The notes under the pieces: generated by a model
The model's input: the letters and a program-made list of their open reading frames with translations, nothing else
Database searches by the model: none
What the model was told of the DNA's origin: nothing
From: Anaerolineae bacterium
Lineage (GTDB): Bacteria; Chloroflexota; Anaerolineae; Aggregatilineales; Phototrophicaceae
DNA length: 64,000 nucleotides
Reading direction: 5' to 3'
NCBI GenBank assembly: GCA_022843385.1
Contig: JALHNT010000002.1
Span: forward strand, 62,001 to 126,000
Shown here: positions 44,021-53,916 of the stretch, one piece after another
How positions within the stretch are numbered: position 1 is the stretch's first letter
Layout of the letters: the number at the start of each line of letters is the position of its first letter
Program-made: the position numbers and the translations under genes

Positions 44021-46641
44021 GACTCGTTTCCTCCTCGTTTGGTGGGGAGCGTAATGGTAAAGCGCGCCCCGTTCCCTTCCTCACTTTGTACCCGGATGCT
44101 GCCCCCGACCCGCTCAGCAGTCTGGCGGCAGATATGAAGCCCCAGTCCAGTTCCTTCACCAGGGGGTTTGGTGGTAAAGAACGGCTTAAAGACTTCGTTG
44201 ACGATTTTCGCCGGTATGCCTGGGCCGTTATCCCAAATGACAATCTCAAGCTGATCCTGCTCATGGACTGCGGACGCCTGCACACCAATCTTGCGCACAC
44301 CGTTGTTTTGTCCCATGAGCGCGTCATGCGCGTTTAGGAGTAGATTTAGCCAGATGTCATCCAATTGCCCCTGCACAGCCCAGACAGCCGGTAGCGGTTC
44401 AGTCGGCAGATCAGCCACAATCTCGATACCATCCCGTTCGATATGCCCTTTCACCAGCGAGATAACACCCTGAATTGTATCCACTACATCTATCCGTTCA
44501 GGTGGTGACTCGGCAGAATCAGGCCGCGAAATGGCTAACAAACGTCGAGCAACACCCGAAGCTCGCTTGCCAGCACGATGAATCGCCTGAAGTGATTTGT
44601 AATTGGGTGAAGTCGGTGCCTCATCGGATAGGAGCAGGTCGGCATCACCGATGATGGTGGTCAAGGGGTTATTGATCTGATGAGCGACAGCTGCCGCCAA
44701 TTCCCCCATCGCGGTCAGGCGTGCCGTCTGCACCAGACGCTCCTGAGCCTCCTTCAAGTCGGCTAAACTCTTTTCGAGATGATGAATCAGGCGCGCATTC
44801 TCCAGAGCTGTTGCCGCCTGGGCAGCAACAGCCCGCCCCATATCGAGATCGCGCTGATCAATGAGGCGGCTGCGGCGAGCATCAGCTACGACGACCATCC
44901 CGCGAGGCGTCCCGCCCTGGATCAGCGGAAGCGCGGCGGCTGAACGACAACGGGTGATATCCAGCAGCGCGATCAAGCCCGATGTGAGAGAACGGGTGTC
45001 AGCCTGCCGGTTGACAGTCGCCTGATTTTCCACAGCTTGAAGCAGATCCGGAAAGCGATTCAGATCGATGACAGGATTGTTGGGCGATGACCAGGCCGCC
45101 TGCCCGACCTCAAGTTGAACCACCAGCGCGGATTGATCAATTGAGAACATAGCCGCCTCGGACCAGTTGGCTTTCAACTGCTCATTGGCTTTTTCCATCG
45201 CTCGGACCAGCGCCTGGGGGTGAACGGAATTGGTCTGGGACGAGATGAGGGCGAGCGCTTCCATCAGATTGCTGCGGATTCGTTGCAGCGCCTCATGGTC
45301 GGGTGTGGATTCAGGCGGTTGTGCATAGAAAAACTGGACAATGCCCAGGGCGCGGTCTTCCACCCATAGCGGAATGTACTGAACTGTGTCCGCACCAATA
45401 TGTTCCAGATAGCTCTGTTCCGGCGATGAGTCACGCTGGGATACGCGTAAGTCTGCTTTCTCATCCAGCGCTTTTTGTAGCATGGGACGCCGGGAAAGAT
45501 TGAGTTTTGGTCCGTGCCCAACTGCCCAGAATAAGCGGCTAGAACGCGATAACAATTGCAACTGTTTCGACTCACGGTTCCATTCATAGACCGCAGCAAA
45601 ATTGACATCCAACACCTGCATCATCTGATGACAGATATTGGGCAAGGTCGTACTGAGCGAAAGTGACGAATTGAGCGCCTGACTGGCCTCGACAAGCGCC
45701 TGCAGCTCGCGGGTACGCTTGAGTGTTTCCTCATGTGAGCGGGCGTTTTCCAGGGCAATGGCGGCAAATGACGCCAGATTTTGCAGCAAGTCCTGATGTT
45801 TCGGCAGAAACACGGCTTCGGATTTTTTGTTGTTGACGCCCAGTACGCCGATGCAATGAGCTTCATAGACAATCGGCACATAAAGAAGCGCGTTGACCAG
45901 GTATTCGGTCTTGATCTTCTGCGGGCCGGAAGCGCCGATCAGAACCGGTTGGGCGCTGCTGTAAACCTGCCCGGCAATGGTGTCTTCGGTCTTCACCCGA
46001 AAATTGCGCGCAACTTCATTATCGATGCCCACTTTGGCCCGCAGATAGAGTTGTCCGCCGTCTTCATCCGGCAGGAGGATCATACCCTCTTCAGCATTAG
46101 TCAACCGTCGAGCCGCTTCGACGACCCGGTTCAGGACTTCGCTAACCGCCAACACCTGAGTCAAGGACTGGCTGAGTTCAAACAGGGTCTGAATTTCTTC
46201 AGCTACGTCGGCAGCAACAATCAAATGAGACATATCCGCCGTCTGTTTATGGACGCGCGGTTGATCGGGTTGCTGCTGCGGCAAGGTCATGGGAAGCTTG
46301 AGCGCAGATGAAACAGTTTGCAAAATTGCCATCTCGGTAGGCTGAGACACCTTGACATTGCCTGGCAAAGTCAGGCCACGCCCAAAAGTACCATCGGGTG
46401 ACAGGGCAATTACCGGCATGGTCGAGCGAAGCCGCGCCAAAGCCATGACCGTCGAGTCAGTTGATTGGCGTCGAATCATGGCGGCATCAACCAGCACCGC
46501 GTCGAAATCACCGTTCTCCAATGAGTAGATGCCGTCATTGTGGCTGTAGGCGGTCTGATAGGAAAATCCGCTGACGCTCAAGGCCTGGCGAGACTGGCGG
46601 ATCAAACCATAATCACCGGAAACAATCAGGATTCGCTTCAT
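44017..46641 (-). CDS. GAF-domain histidine kinase with degenerate N-terminal receiver
   Basis: The 874-residue protein has no membrane segment. Residues 1-115 fold like a receiver (MKRILIVSGDYGLIRQ, AVLVDAAMI), but the acidic pair is reduced to GD and no lysine of the usual KP motif is seen, so phosphorylation is doubtful. Two GAF domains follow at about 155-310 and 325-480, and a third GAF-like region at about 490-640. HisKA has AVAHQINNPLTTI (His near 665), and HATPase lies at about 760-870 (NLLLNAHDALMG, DNGPGIP, GTGLGLHICRQT). The NNP variant is typical of NtrB-like kinases. It is coupled to the regulator at 43334. Confidence 0.92.
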   Translation of the reverse strand: MKRILIVSGDYGLIRQSRQALSVSGFSYQTAYSHNDGIYSLENGDFDAVLVDAAMIRRQSTDSTVMALARLRSTMPVIALSPDGTFGRGLTLPGNVKVSQPTEMAILQTVSSALKLPMTLPQQQPDQPRVHKQTADMSHLIVAADVAEEIQTLFELSQSLTQVLAVSEVLNRVVEAARRLTNAEEGMILLPDEDGGQLYLRAKVGIDNEVARNFRVKTEDTIAGQVYSSAQPVLIGASGPQKIKTEYLVNALLYVPIVYEAHCIGVLGVNNKKSEAVFLPKHQDLLQNLASFAAIALENARSHEETLKRTRELQALVEASQALNSSLSLSTTLPNICHQMMQVLDVNFAAVYEWNRESKQLQLLSRSSRLFWAVGHGPKLNLSRRPMLQKALDEKADLRVSQRDSSPEQSYLEHIGADTVQYIPLWVEDRALGIVQFFYAQPPESTPDHEALQRIRSNLMEALALISSQTNSVHPQALVRAMEKANEQLKANWSEAAMFSIDQSALVVQLEVGQAAWSSPNNPVIDLNRFPDLLQAVENQATVNRQADTRSLTSGLIALLDITRCRSAAALPLIQGGTPRGMVVVADARRSRLIDQRDLDMGRAVAAQAATALENARLIHHLEKSLADLKEAQERLVQTARLTAMGELAAAVAHQINNPLTTIIGDADLLLSDEAPTSPNYKSLQAIHRAGKRASGVARRLLAISRPDSAESPPERIDVVDTIQGVISLVKGHIERDGIEIVADLPTEPLPAVWAVQGQLDDIWLNLLLNAHDALMGQNNGVRKIGVQASAVHEQDQLEIVIWDNGPGIPAKIVNEVFKPFFTTKPPGEGTGLGLHICRQTAERVGGSIRVQSEEGNGARFTITLPTKRGGNES

Positions 46642-46642
46642 C

Positions 46643-47281
46643 TTATTTCTTGCTCAATCGCTGGCGGCGTTGTTCCAGATCATCGTCAATATCTGCCTCA
46701 GGAGCAGGCGGCACATCGGGCTGCGGAGTTGAGGTGGTTTCAGCGGGCTTCGTCGTGAGCGATTCACTGAATTGCGTCACTTTCTCACGAACTCCCTGCA
46801 ACACATCGGTTAGCGTTTTGGCAGGCGCTTCAGGGATCGCAACTTTCTTTTCCTCTTCGGCGCGTTTCGCGTCAGCCACAGCGGCTTCCAGGGTATTGAC
46901 CTGGACAATGAGTTCCTGAGTGACTTTGCGATGCTCGGCCAGATCAGACTCAGCCATCGTCAGACGTTGTTGCACACGCGTCATCTGGTCAATCCAATAG
47001 CGCGCATTCACGTCATCACCACGCGCGACGGCATCATCCGCCTGTTGATCAAGCTTTGCCACTTCGGCCTGCAATTGTGCGACATGCTGCTGCAACTCGC
47101 CCTCATAGGCAATGGCATCATTGGTGCGCTGACGCAGGAGTTTTACTTCGCCATCAAGCCCCCTGCCCGCGCCGAGGGAGCTGAGCCGGGCGCGAAGCGC
47201 ATCCAGGCTCAAGCCATCACCCAGCGCCTCTTTAAGGCTGGCGTTCAACAGTACGTTCAGTTTCTTGATTAGATCGTCCAT
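46643..47281 (-). CDS. PspA/IM30-like coiled-coil protein
   Basis: A 212-residue protein that is almost all coiled coil from about 20 to 150, with LRQRTNDAIAYEGELQQHVA and DDVNARYWIDQMTRVQQRL resembling PspA/IM30 helices. The C-terminal ~60 residues are Pro/Thr/Glu-rich and disordered. PspA-family proteins polymerise on stressed membranes; this divergent member lacks a clear amphipathic N-terminal helix, so that function is uncertain. One base separates its stop from the kinase start, which suggests the three genes form a stress-sensing operon. Confidence 0.7.
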   Translation of the reverse strand: MDDLIKKLNVLLNASLKEALGDGLSLDALRARLSSLGAGRGLDGEVKLLRQRTNDAIAYEGELQQHVAQLQAEVAKLDQQADDAVARGDDVNARYWIDQMTRVQQRLTMAESDLAEHRKVTQELIVQVNTLEAAVADAKRAEEEKKVAIPEAPAKTLTDVLQGVREKVTQFSESLTTKPAETTSTPQPDVPPAPEADIDDDLEQRRQRLSKK

Positions 47282-47496
47282 ATCAATATTTTACTATTTT
47301 CGTTACGTAATCGGCAAGCACAAGACATCAGGTTCTGAAAAGTCGGCAACCTGGATCACTTTTATCACTGCCGAGTGGCGTAGCGACACTACGAGAAACA
47401 GGCGGTCAATGGCCGATCAGAGGCAGCGAAAAGACGGGAAGGTGGCGCTGTGGGTTGTGACTGTGCGGGAGCGATCTGCCGCCGGCAGACTGCCCC

Positions 47497-47911
47497 AGGG
47501 GCAGTCATTGCACGGGAGCAGTTGGCCGCCAGGATAGAAGCGTGCTAAGTGCGAAGTGTAAAGTAAATAGTGAAGACCGGGATATACGACTGCTGGGCAT
47601 TGCAGCCGGTTGATTCACAGTTTTGCAGTTTTTGCATAATTCCCGCTGAAGATGCAGGCGACAGGACAGGAGATTGGCGCAAAATTGCAGTAAGGCGCTG
47701 CGCTGAAGCTCGGCTCTTGTCGCGCTGTGCAGCATCCACTCGGGAGTGAACCGCCGCTGCACAATCAATTGGCTGTTGATAGCGGGAACCAGCGAGACTG
47801 CCGCCGGGTGATGAGATGTGTGGGATGATTGGAAGGTGACAACAAATGGACGAGGAGTCACAAAGCACAACATCATAGCTTCATGATAGATCAGAATATC
47901 TGTTCTGTCAA
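47497..47911 (-). repeat. dispersed intergenic repeat element, copy B
   Basis: It occupies most of the 670-base gap between the PspA-like gene and the glycan locus. It is homologous to 2040-2466 throughout. The central ~150 bases match copy A without indels, and its 3' end carries the same CACTT words and a GGCCAAC-CTCCCG-ATGAC block. A 123-codon frame opens at 47876. A 17-base palindrome ACTGCCCC-A-GGGGCAGT follows at 47489-47505. The rest of the gap (47282-47488) shows a repeated CGGGAGC word and nothing else. Confidence 0.75.
47883..47911 (-). promoter_or_regulatory. sigma70-like promoter of repeat element copy B
   Basis: On the minus strand a consensus TTGACA (47911-47906), 17 bases, then TATCAT (47888-47883). 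The ATG at 47876 lies 7 bases past the last -10 base, exactly as in copy A. Confidence 0.7.
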
Positions 47912-47951
47912 GAGATTTGGGCAGGCCAAATGTGACCGCATCAAAGCCATT

Positions 47952-49499
47952 TCATGATGAGCAGTTGCCATCCCAAGCAAGTCGATACACCGCCATGTTT
48001 GGTCCACCCGCTGCCGGCGAGGTCGTGCCACCAGAGCTGAATACCAGGCACAGGCGCGAATCCCGGGTATCATCGCCGGGAACCTGATCGGGGAAGGCCA
48101 TCAAGTAGCGGGCATCATTACGGCGCATCCAGTCCCATAGAGGTTCTTCATCGAGGATGAACGGTACCACTTCCGGGCTGACCAACCCGGCCAAGTCGAT
48201 CATCCGGCGCGGGGCAAAATAGCCGACTGCCCCGATGTCGTGAATCGCCAGCAGCTCGTCCGGCGGAAGGTTATCCTGAATCCAGTGGGCAGCAGCGACC
48301 ATCTCTTCATTAATGATGCGAACATCCTGGCGGTAGATATTCGCCCCCAGGGGGAAGGCAAAGGCGATGAATCCCGGCACAGCGGCGAAGGCTACAGTGC
48401 GCGTCAACACTCGCCCGATCAGGCTGCTGCGGGCGGCCTGCACCAACCACACGGTGCCAATCACCCCGGCCACGATGAAGGCGGGCAGCGCTGGAATCAC
48501 ATAGCGACCGTGCTGGTAGTAGGCTGGCAGGCGGGCGGCATAGAGGGCAATCAGGCCGATGACCCAGACAACCGTCAGCAGCAACAACCAGCGCTGCCGA
48601 TCGTGTCGCGACTCGCGCAGGATGCGCCAGATGAACCAGATGACACCGGGGAGCAGAAAAGCCTGCCCACCGGCAGTGAGTGGGATAATCATGTTCATGA
48701 GGCGAACGGGATAACTGGCCTGCAACAGGGGGGCTGACTGTGCCTGTTTAGCCGCAGCCGTATCGGGCAGCAGGCCGCCGGTGAGTTGCAGATTGAACAC
48801 CAGATAAGGTGACATCACCAGCAGAAAAGCCACGCCAGCCGCAACGCCATACACCAGCACAGCGCTCAGACTCTTCTGCGGACGCAATAGCAGGAACGCC
48901 AGCCCGATCAACCCGGTTAAAACGATCCCTTCCGGGCGAGTCAGGGTGGTGAAGGCGGCACACGCGCCAAAGATGACACCACGACTGATGAGGTCACGGG
49001 TAGCTGGCGAACGTTCATCGAGTTCGCGCCAGGCCAGCAGCAGCAACGCCAGCGTCCACAGGCTGAACAGCATGGTTTCCATGCCAGAGACAGCAGCCCA
49101 GATGAGATGCCAGGCGCTGATGACGGCCAATCCCCCCAGCAGGCTGAGGTAGCGCGGCCTGGGGAGCAGACGTTCGACCATGCGAGACGCCAGCACACCG
49201 GCACCCCAGAGCGCCAGCACCCCCAGACCGTGTGTCCAGAGCGCGTAGGGAATGTTGAGGCGATAGCCAACTGAGAGCAGCACCGTATATAACGGAGAAG
49301 TGGATGCGGCGCTGGGAACGCCCGGCACAAACGACCATAATCCGGTCTCGGCCAGATTGCGCCCATAGACCTGATGAATCCAGCTATCATCCAGCGGGAA
49401 GCCACCATCCACAGTGGCAATGTAGAGCAGCGACCACAGCAGAGCGACGGCCAGCAGCAGCGCATCCGATGGCCGCAGCCATTTAGTCACGAATTTCAT
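47952..49499 (-). CDS. GT-C-like polytopic membrane glycosyltransferase (gene 1 of run)
   Basis: The 515-residue protein has about ten to twelve membrane helices. The first extracytoplasmic loop has the acidic GGFPLDDSWIHQVYGRN motif (about 31-47), as in PMT/ArnT-type enzymes that use polyprenyl-phosphate sugars. The C-terminal ~110 residues form a soluble domain (HWIQDNLPPDELLAIHDIGA, DLAGLVSPEV) found in many Chloroflexota homologues. It is the last gene of the minus-strand glycan run and its start overlaps the upstream stop by 17 bases. Donor and acceptor are unknown. Confidence 0.82.
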   Translation of the reverse strand: MKFVTKWLRPSDALLLAVALLWSLLYIATVDGGFPLDDSWIHQVYGRNLAETGLWSFVPGVPSAASTSPLYTVLLSVGYRLNIPYALWTHGLGVLALWGAGVLASRMVERLLPRPRYLSLLGGLAVISAWHLIWAAVSGMETMLFSLWTLALLLLAWRELDERSPATRDLISRGVIFGACAAFTTLTRPEGIVLTGLIGLAFLLLRPQKSLSAVLVYGVAAGVAFLLVMSPYLVFNLQLTGGLLPDTAAAKQAQSAPLLQASYPVRLMNMIIPLTAGGQAFLLPGVIWFIWRILRESRHDRQRWLLLLTVVWVIGLIALYAARLPAYYQHGRYVIPALPAFIVAGVIGTVWLVQAARSSLIGRVLTRTVAFAAVPGFIAFAFPLGANIYRQDVRIINEEMVAAAHWIQDNLPPDELLAIHDIGAVGYFAPRRMIDLAGLVSPEVVPFILDEEPLWDWMRRNDARYLMAFPDQVPGDDTRDSRLCLVFSSGGTTSPAAGGPNMAVYRLAWDGNCSS

Positions 49500-51078
49500 A
49501 CAGTCTCACACTCGAATCGGAAAACGGTAAGGGGATGAGGAAGTCGTGCGGCGCGGTCAAGATCGGCCACAGGGACTCCGGGGCGGCTGATGACGATTGC
49601 CCATCCGCGGCGACACCTTCCAGCACGAGATAGCGAACGCCGTACAACCGGGCGATCTGCGGGATGACAGCCGGCGATTCGTTGGGCAGCACCACGCCGC
49701 CTAATCCAGTGAAGTAGTAAAGCTGGGCCGGGTCGTTAATCATCACCCGCGCCTCTGGCTCAACGAGCTGCCTGAGTTCCTGATGGAAAGCCGATGGCGA
49801 CTGCTCGCCAACCCGGTTGCCCGTTCCGATGACCCAGCTCAACGCCGCCGCAATCAGCACCAGGCCGACCGAGAAGAATTGTTTGGCCGTGCCAGGACTC
49901 CAGTTACGCCGGCGTCGGGCGATCCATTCGACGCAATCATCCAACCCGACGACGCCCAGGGCGGCCCAGAACGGCACTAAAGCGGCAGCCGAATGGAGCA
50001 AACCACCACGATAGCCAGGAAAAGGAAAGACCAGCGTCATGGCAAGGTGCAGGCCGACGACATAAATCCAGAACGGGCGCAGAAAATCTTCGCGCCGCCT
50101 GCGCCACAGGCCAACCAGCATCAGCGGCGTCATGATAATGAGTCCCTCGACGGCGATGAAGGTGCCGAGGTTGTTGGTCAGCGCTTCCCAGCGCGAAGCC
50201 AGAAACAGCCCTGCCCCATCGGCGAAAAGGCTGGCCGGGCTGTTATCGGGCGGGAAGCGGAACAAATCGTCGTAGGTGGTGAGCCAGATGGTCTGCGCTC
50301 CCCCGAAAGGCATGGGCGTCCCGATAGTGTTTAGATTGCGGATGAACCAGGGCAGCATGGTTACGAGATAGGCGGCTGTCATGACACAACCGCCGAGCAG
50401 CAGCGGCTTCCAAAGACGATAACCGCGCTGAAACAGAAATGCCCAGACAATGACGCTCCAACCGACCAGCAGCAGCAATACGCCATCGGCGCGCGTCAGA
50501 TGGGCCAGCGCCGCCATGACACCGCTGAGCAGCCAGTACAACCAGGAACGCTGCGAGCTTGCGCTCATCAGGCGTTGCAGCGCTATTCCGAGGAAGAGCA
50601 GCGACAGAGCAGCGACAATGGCATAGGGCGCGAAGGTGTCGATGGCTCCCCAGAAACGGGTGAAGAAGCCGCTGAAGAGCGTCACGAGTCCGGCGACCCA
50701 GGCGTGACGCCGCGACTGACCCAGGCGCTCGCCCAGCGCGAAACCCACGTAGATGGTAGCCGCGAACATCAGGGTGAAGGGCCACTGGGCGGCAGCATAA
50801 TTGTTTGGGCTGTTGGTTAACCACATCCCCAATGCGGCGCTGAGTGAAGTCAGCGGCATCCAGTAGAGATGCGATAGCGCAGGAAGCTGTTCCGGCGCAC
50901 TGATATACGTCCACAGGTAGTCATCGGTCAAGCCCTGGCCGGTCACCAGCCGGTTGGCGGCGTTGAGGTGATAGAAGACATCGGTGAAGCCGGGGCCGTT
51001 GACCAGACCCCGAGTCACCAGCAACGCGCCCAGCAGCGCAATCAGGATGAAGAGACCTCGCTCGCGGCGCGTTATCAC
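49483..51078 (-). CDS. GT-C-like polytopic membrane glycosyltransferase (gene 2 of run)
   Basis: I start at GTG 51078 (532 residues), because AAGGAAG lies 7 bases upstream and the stop of the previous gene overlaps as GTGA; an upstream GTG at 51096 is also open. About ten helices are visible, and a first loop with GPGFTDVFYHLNAANRL (about 27-43) carries the aspartate typical of the fold. A short C-terminal soluble domain (PEARVMINDPAQLYYF) resembles that of its neighbours. It should act on lipid-linked sugars at the outer membrane face; specificity is unknown. Confidence 0.8.
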   Translation of the reverse strand: MITRRERGLFILIALLGALLVTRGLVNGPGFTDVFYHLNAANRLVTGQGLTDDYLWTYISAPEQLPALSHLYWMPLTSLSAALGMWLTNSPNNYAAAQWPFTLMFAATIYVGFALGERLGQSRRHAWVAGLVTLFSGFFTRFWGAIDTFAPYAIVAALSLLFLGIALQRLMSASSQRSWLYWLLSGVMAALAHLTRADGVLLLLVGWSVIVWAFLFQRGYRLWKPLLLGGCVMTAAYLVTMLPWFIRNLNTIGTPMPFGGAQTIWLTTYDDLFRFPPDNSPASLFADGAGLFLASRWEALTNNLGTFIAVEGLIIMTPLMLVGLWRRRREDFLRPFWIYVVGLHLAMTLVFPFPGYRGGLLHSAAALVPFWAALGVVGLDDCVEWIARRRRNWSPGTAKQFFSVGLVLIAAALSWVIGTGNRVGEQSPSAFHQELRQLVEPEARVMINDPAQLYYFTGLGGVVLPNESPAVIPQIARLYGVRYLVLEGVAADGQSSSAAPESLWPILTAPHDFLIPLPFSDSSVRLYEIRD

Positions 51079-52301
51079 CGAACTGCTTCCTTCCACCAGG
51101 CACGACGCAACAAGAGCAGTAAGGCCAACGCCAGAAATGGCAGCGGCAGGTAGACGGTTGGATGCTCGAAGCGTCCTTCAAGCGTGATGAGGAAGTGCAA
51201 CCAGGGAACAATGAGGGAAAGCATCAATGTCAGGCCAATCCATAGATTTGCCTGCCTCCGATGTCTGCGCGACCACACGGCGAAGAGCGCGATCAGGGGG
51301 ATGATGAAGACGACATAATGCGGCGTGGCGGTGCGCGGGGCAATCAGATGGGTGATGGTTAGGGTCAGGACAGCCGCCCAAAGGAATGTTGTTGACCAAT
51401 CGGCTGACGGCAGTCCAGGGCGAAGCGCCAGCCACCAGCCCCAGAGCATAACCCCGACAAAGAACGCAGCAGCGATCCACTCGCTGATGGAGGGAAGCCC
51501 AAGATAATGGATCACAATAATCCAGACGGGCGAACCGAGGGCGGTATAGGACGGGTAGAGACCCAACTGCGCCAGCCAATCGCCGAGCCAACCCGGCTGA
51601 AGCAGGAATGACGCGCCGAGCAGGAGCAGCATGGTCGCAGTGAAAGCGATCAACAGACGCCAACGGCGGTAGCGCAGCGCCCAGAGCAGGATGAACGGGA
51701 CGATGAGAAAGCCCATCTGCGGCTTGAGGGTCGAGAGCGCCAGAGCAACCCCGGCCAGGTTATCCCGCTGACGCACAATCGCCCAGAGCGCCAGCACTTC
51801 GAGCCAGTAGACGAACAGGCCGGGCTGCCCCAGGATCAATCCCCGCGCCGAGTAATAGAAAGCCAGCACCCAGATCATCAGCACCGCGACTGACCAGACA
51901 GCGGGCTTCCAGCCAAACAGATCGAAGAGCAGGAAAAGGCTGCTTATCAGGCAGGCAGCCAGCAGCACCATCCAGATAGCCGATGCCCAGGCATAGGGCA
52001 GATAGACCAGCGGCCAGACCAGGAACAGGGTATAAAACGGGTAGGCGAAGTAGCCGGGGTCTTCGCCGGCCTGAACCGGGCGCCCGTAGATTTGCTGCTG
52101 AATATTGAGGCTGGCCTGCTCACCGTAGGGATTCAGGCCGTCAACCCAGAAGGAACGCGCCCCTTCCCAACGCGACATGAAGTCGTTGTGACCGGGAAAC
52201 GGCTCGGTCAGGTATTGATGGACGACGATGACCGCAATCACCAGCATCGCCAGCGTCAGCAGGCTGCCCAGAAGCAGCGATTGGCGCGCTTTAACCGCCA
52301 T
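51075..52301 (-). CDS. GT87-like (DUF2029) membrane mannosyltransferase family protein
   Basis: The 408-residue protein has about nine to ten helices. The first loop FMSRWEGARSFWVDGLNPYG (about 42-61) and GYFAYPFYTLFLVWPL (about 83-98) match the GT87 pattern seen in mycobacterial polyprenyl-phosphomannose-dependent alpha-mannosyltransferases. The C-terminus is helical and basic, without the soluble domain of its neighbours. It overlaps the upstream gene's stop by 11 bases. The sugar added is not known. Confidence 0.85.
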   Translation of the reverse strand: MAVKARQSLLLGSLLTLAMLVIAVIVVHQYLTEPFPGHNDFMSRWEGARSFWVDGLNPYGEQASLNIQQQIYGRPVQAGEDPGYFAYPFYTLFLVWPLVYLPYAWASAIWMVLLAACLISSLFLLFDLFGWKPAVWSVAVLMIWVLAFYYSARGLILGQPGLFVYWLEVLALWAIVRQRDNLAGVALALSTLKPQMGFLIVPFILLWALRYRRWRLLIAFTATMLLLLGASFLLQPGWLGDWLAQLGLYPSYTALGSPVWIIVIHYLGLPSISEWIAAAFFVGVMLWGWWLALRPGLPSADWSTTFLWAAVLTLTITHLIAPRTATPHYVVFIIPLIALFAVWSRRHRRQANLWIGLTLMLSLIVPWLHFLITLEGRFEHPTVYLPLPFLALALLLLLRRAWWKEAVR

Positions 52302-53916
52302 TCAGAATGACCTTCAACAGGCTGATAGAATCGGACTCAAACACGGGCTGCAAATAACCTGCGGCGGATGGCTGCCAGCTACCCAGCGCCCGCGCACTCT
52401 CATCGTACCAGATATAGGCGATACCTGTTTCCTTAAGAAATTGCTGCCGCCACGAATCGGTCGTTGCCGGCTGATAGAAACGTTCGACATCGGCCTGTTT
52501 CCGCAGATAATCGGCGGTCTCGATCCAGTGACCGAGATAGACATGCTGGCCGAGCGCTGCCACCAACCGTCCGCCGCTGCCCTGACCCGCCGCATCAAAG
52601 GTGGTCAACACCACATCGTCAGGCGTGGCATTCTGTCGCAGCCAGGCAAACGCCTGCATTTCGCCCGGCTGATAAAAGGCGGCGTTGCTGACCGGATTGG
52701 CAAGCGCGGCGATGTTGACCAGCAGGATCGCCAGCAGGCCGATAGAGGCCAGCAGGAGATAGACGGCTGTCGCCAGTCCGCGCCATGAGCGGGAGAGACG
52801 CGGCAGCACCGCCCGTGACCAACCATAGGCCGCCATCACAGCCAGCGGAGTCTGGACGCCGAGCAGATAACGGCGCTGAGTGGGAAAAGGCGCGTAGAGC
52901 AGCATCGCCACCAGCGCTACCCAGAGCAGCGGCATCCACCAGCGGTCATCAGCCGATTCGAGCATGAAACGACGAGCGCCCAGCAGAATCGGAATGATGA
53001 AGGGTAAGTAGCCCAGCAGGTAGTAGGTCACCAGCGGCGAAGCAGTGATGTTCTGCTCGGTAAAGCTGCGCCAGATGGGGTCGCTGTTGAGCGCGAGATA
53101 TTGATAACCGACCAGGGCAAGGTGAAGGCCAAAGGGAATGCCCAACCACAACCCACGCCGCCAGGTCAGGAGCCGGCTGGAGAACAGATGATAGGCCGCT
53201 AACAGCGTCAGCAGTGGGATGAACAGCAGTAGGCTGTACGGTTGAAGGATGGCTAACCCGGCTAAGGCCAGGGTAAGCCAGAGTAAATTCCGTTGGCTGG
53301 TCTTGTCGGTGCGAACCCAGTCGTCGAAGGTCAACAGGGTGACGATATGCAGCGTCATGGCCGCAGCAAAGTGGGGCATCTGGAAAGCGCCGAACAGATT
53401 GAAGGCATCGGCCAACCAGAACTCGATGGGGGCAACCGTGCGCGTCATGACCGGGTCGATGAACAGCAACCACCAGCTCCACCCCGAAGCCAGTGTACCG
53501 AACAGGATGACGAGCCAGCGCTCACGCGGCTGGGTGAAGACTCGTCTGGCGAATGCCCACAGCGATAAGACCAGAGTCAGGGTGAAAGCAAACCGCGCCA
53601 GATGATAGACCAGCGGCAGACTGAGCGACGTCAGGCGTGCCAGCCAGCCCAGCGCCAGATAAAAGCTCTGGACAACCGGCAGATCCAGGTGGGGTTCATG
53701 GGTGAACAACAGGCGATAGGTGAATTGCCCGCGATAGCCCTGCCACATCTTGGCGAGATGGCTGTTGTAGTCGATCTGGGCACCGACGGGGACGGCTGAT
53801 GCGCCGCTGTACTGCCAACCGTCCGGCGTACGCCATTGACCGACCAGGTAGGGCAGCGAGGTCAGCGCGGCGATGAACAGCGCGAACAACCAGAGACTCA
53901 AGGGAAAGCGCTTCAT
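52291..53916 (-). CDS. polytopic membrane glycosyltransferase-like protein (gene 4 of run)
   Basis: I start at ATG 53916 (541 residues), where ATGA overlaps the upstream stop. About eleven to twelve helices are predicted by eye. The first loop has GAQIDYNSHLAKMWQGYRG (about 45-63), with the acidic residue and the YNSHLAKMWQG pattern known from uncharacterised Chloroflexota proteins. The C-terminal ~120 residues are extracytoplasmic (AFAWLRQNATPDDVVLTTF, ADVERFYQ). I can name no precise family, and function is inferred from fold and neighbours. Confidence 0.78.
   Translation of the reverse strand: MKRFPLSLWLFALFIAALTSLPYLVGQWRTPDGWQYSGASAVPVGAQIDYNSHLAKMWQGYRGQFTYRLLFTHEPHLDLPVVQSFYLALGWLARLTSLSLPLVYHLARFAFTLTLVLSLWAFARRVFTQPRERWLVILFGTLASGWSWWLLFIDPVMTRTVAPIEFWLADAFNLFGAFQMPHFAAAMTLHIVTLLTFDDWVRTDKTSQRNLLWLTLALAGLAILQPYSLLLFIPLLTLLAAYHLFSSRLLTWRRGLWLGIPFGLHLALVGYQYLALNSDPIWRSFTEQNITASPLVTYYLLGYLPFIIPILLGARRFMLESADDRWWMPLLWVALVAMLLYAPFPTQRRYLLGVQTPLAVMAAYGWSRAVLPRLSRSWRGLATAVYLLLASIGLLAILLVNIAALANPVSNAAFYQPGEMQAFAWLRQNATPDDVVLTTFDAAGQGSGGRLVAALGQHVYLGHWIETADYLRKQADVERFYQPATTDSWRQQFLKETGIAYIWYDESARALGSWQPSAAGYLQPVFESDSISLLKVILNGG

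Noticed and set aside
47265-47537. 90-codon plus-strand frame
   Set aside because: It starts inside the PspA-like gene region on the opposite strand and runs through the repeat's palindromes; no ribosome site or homology.
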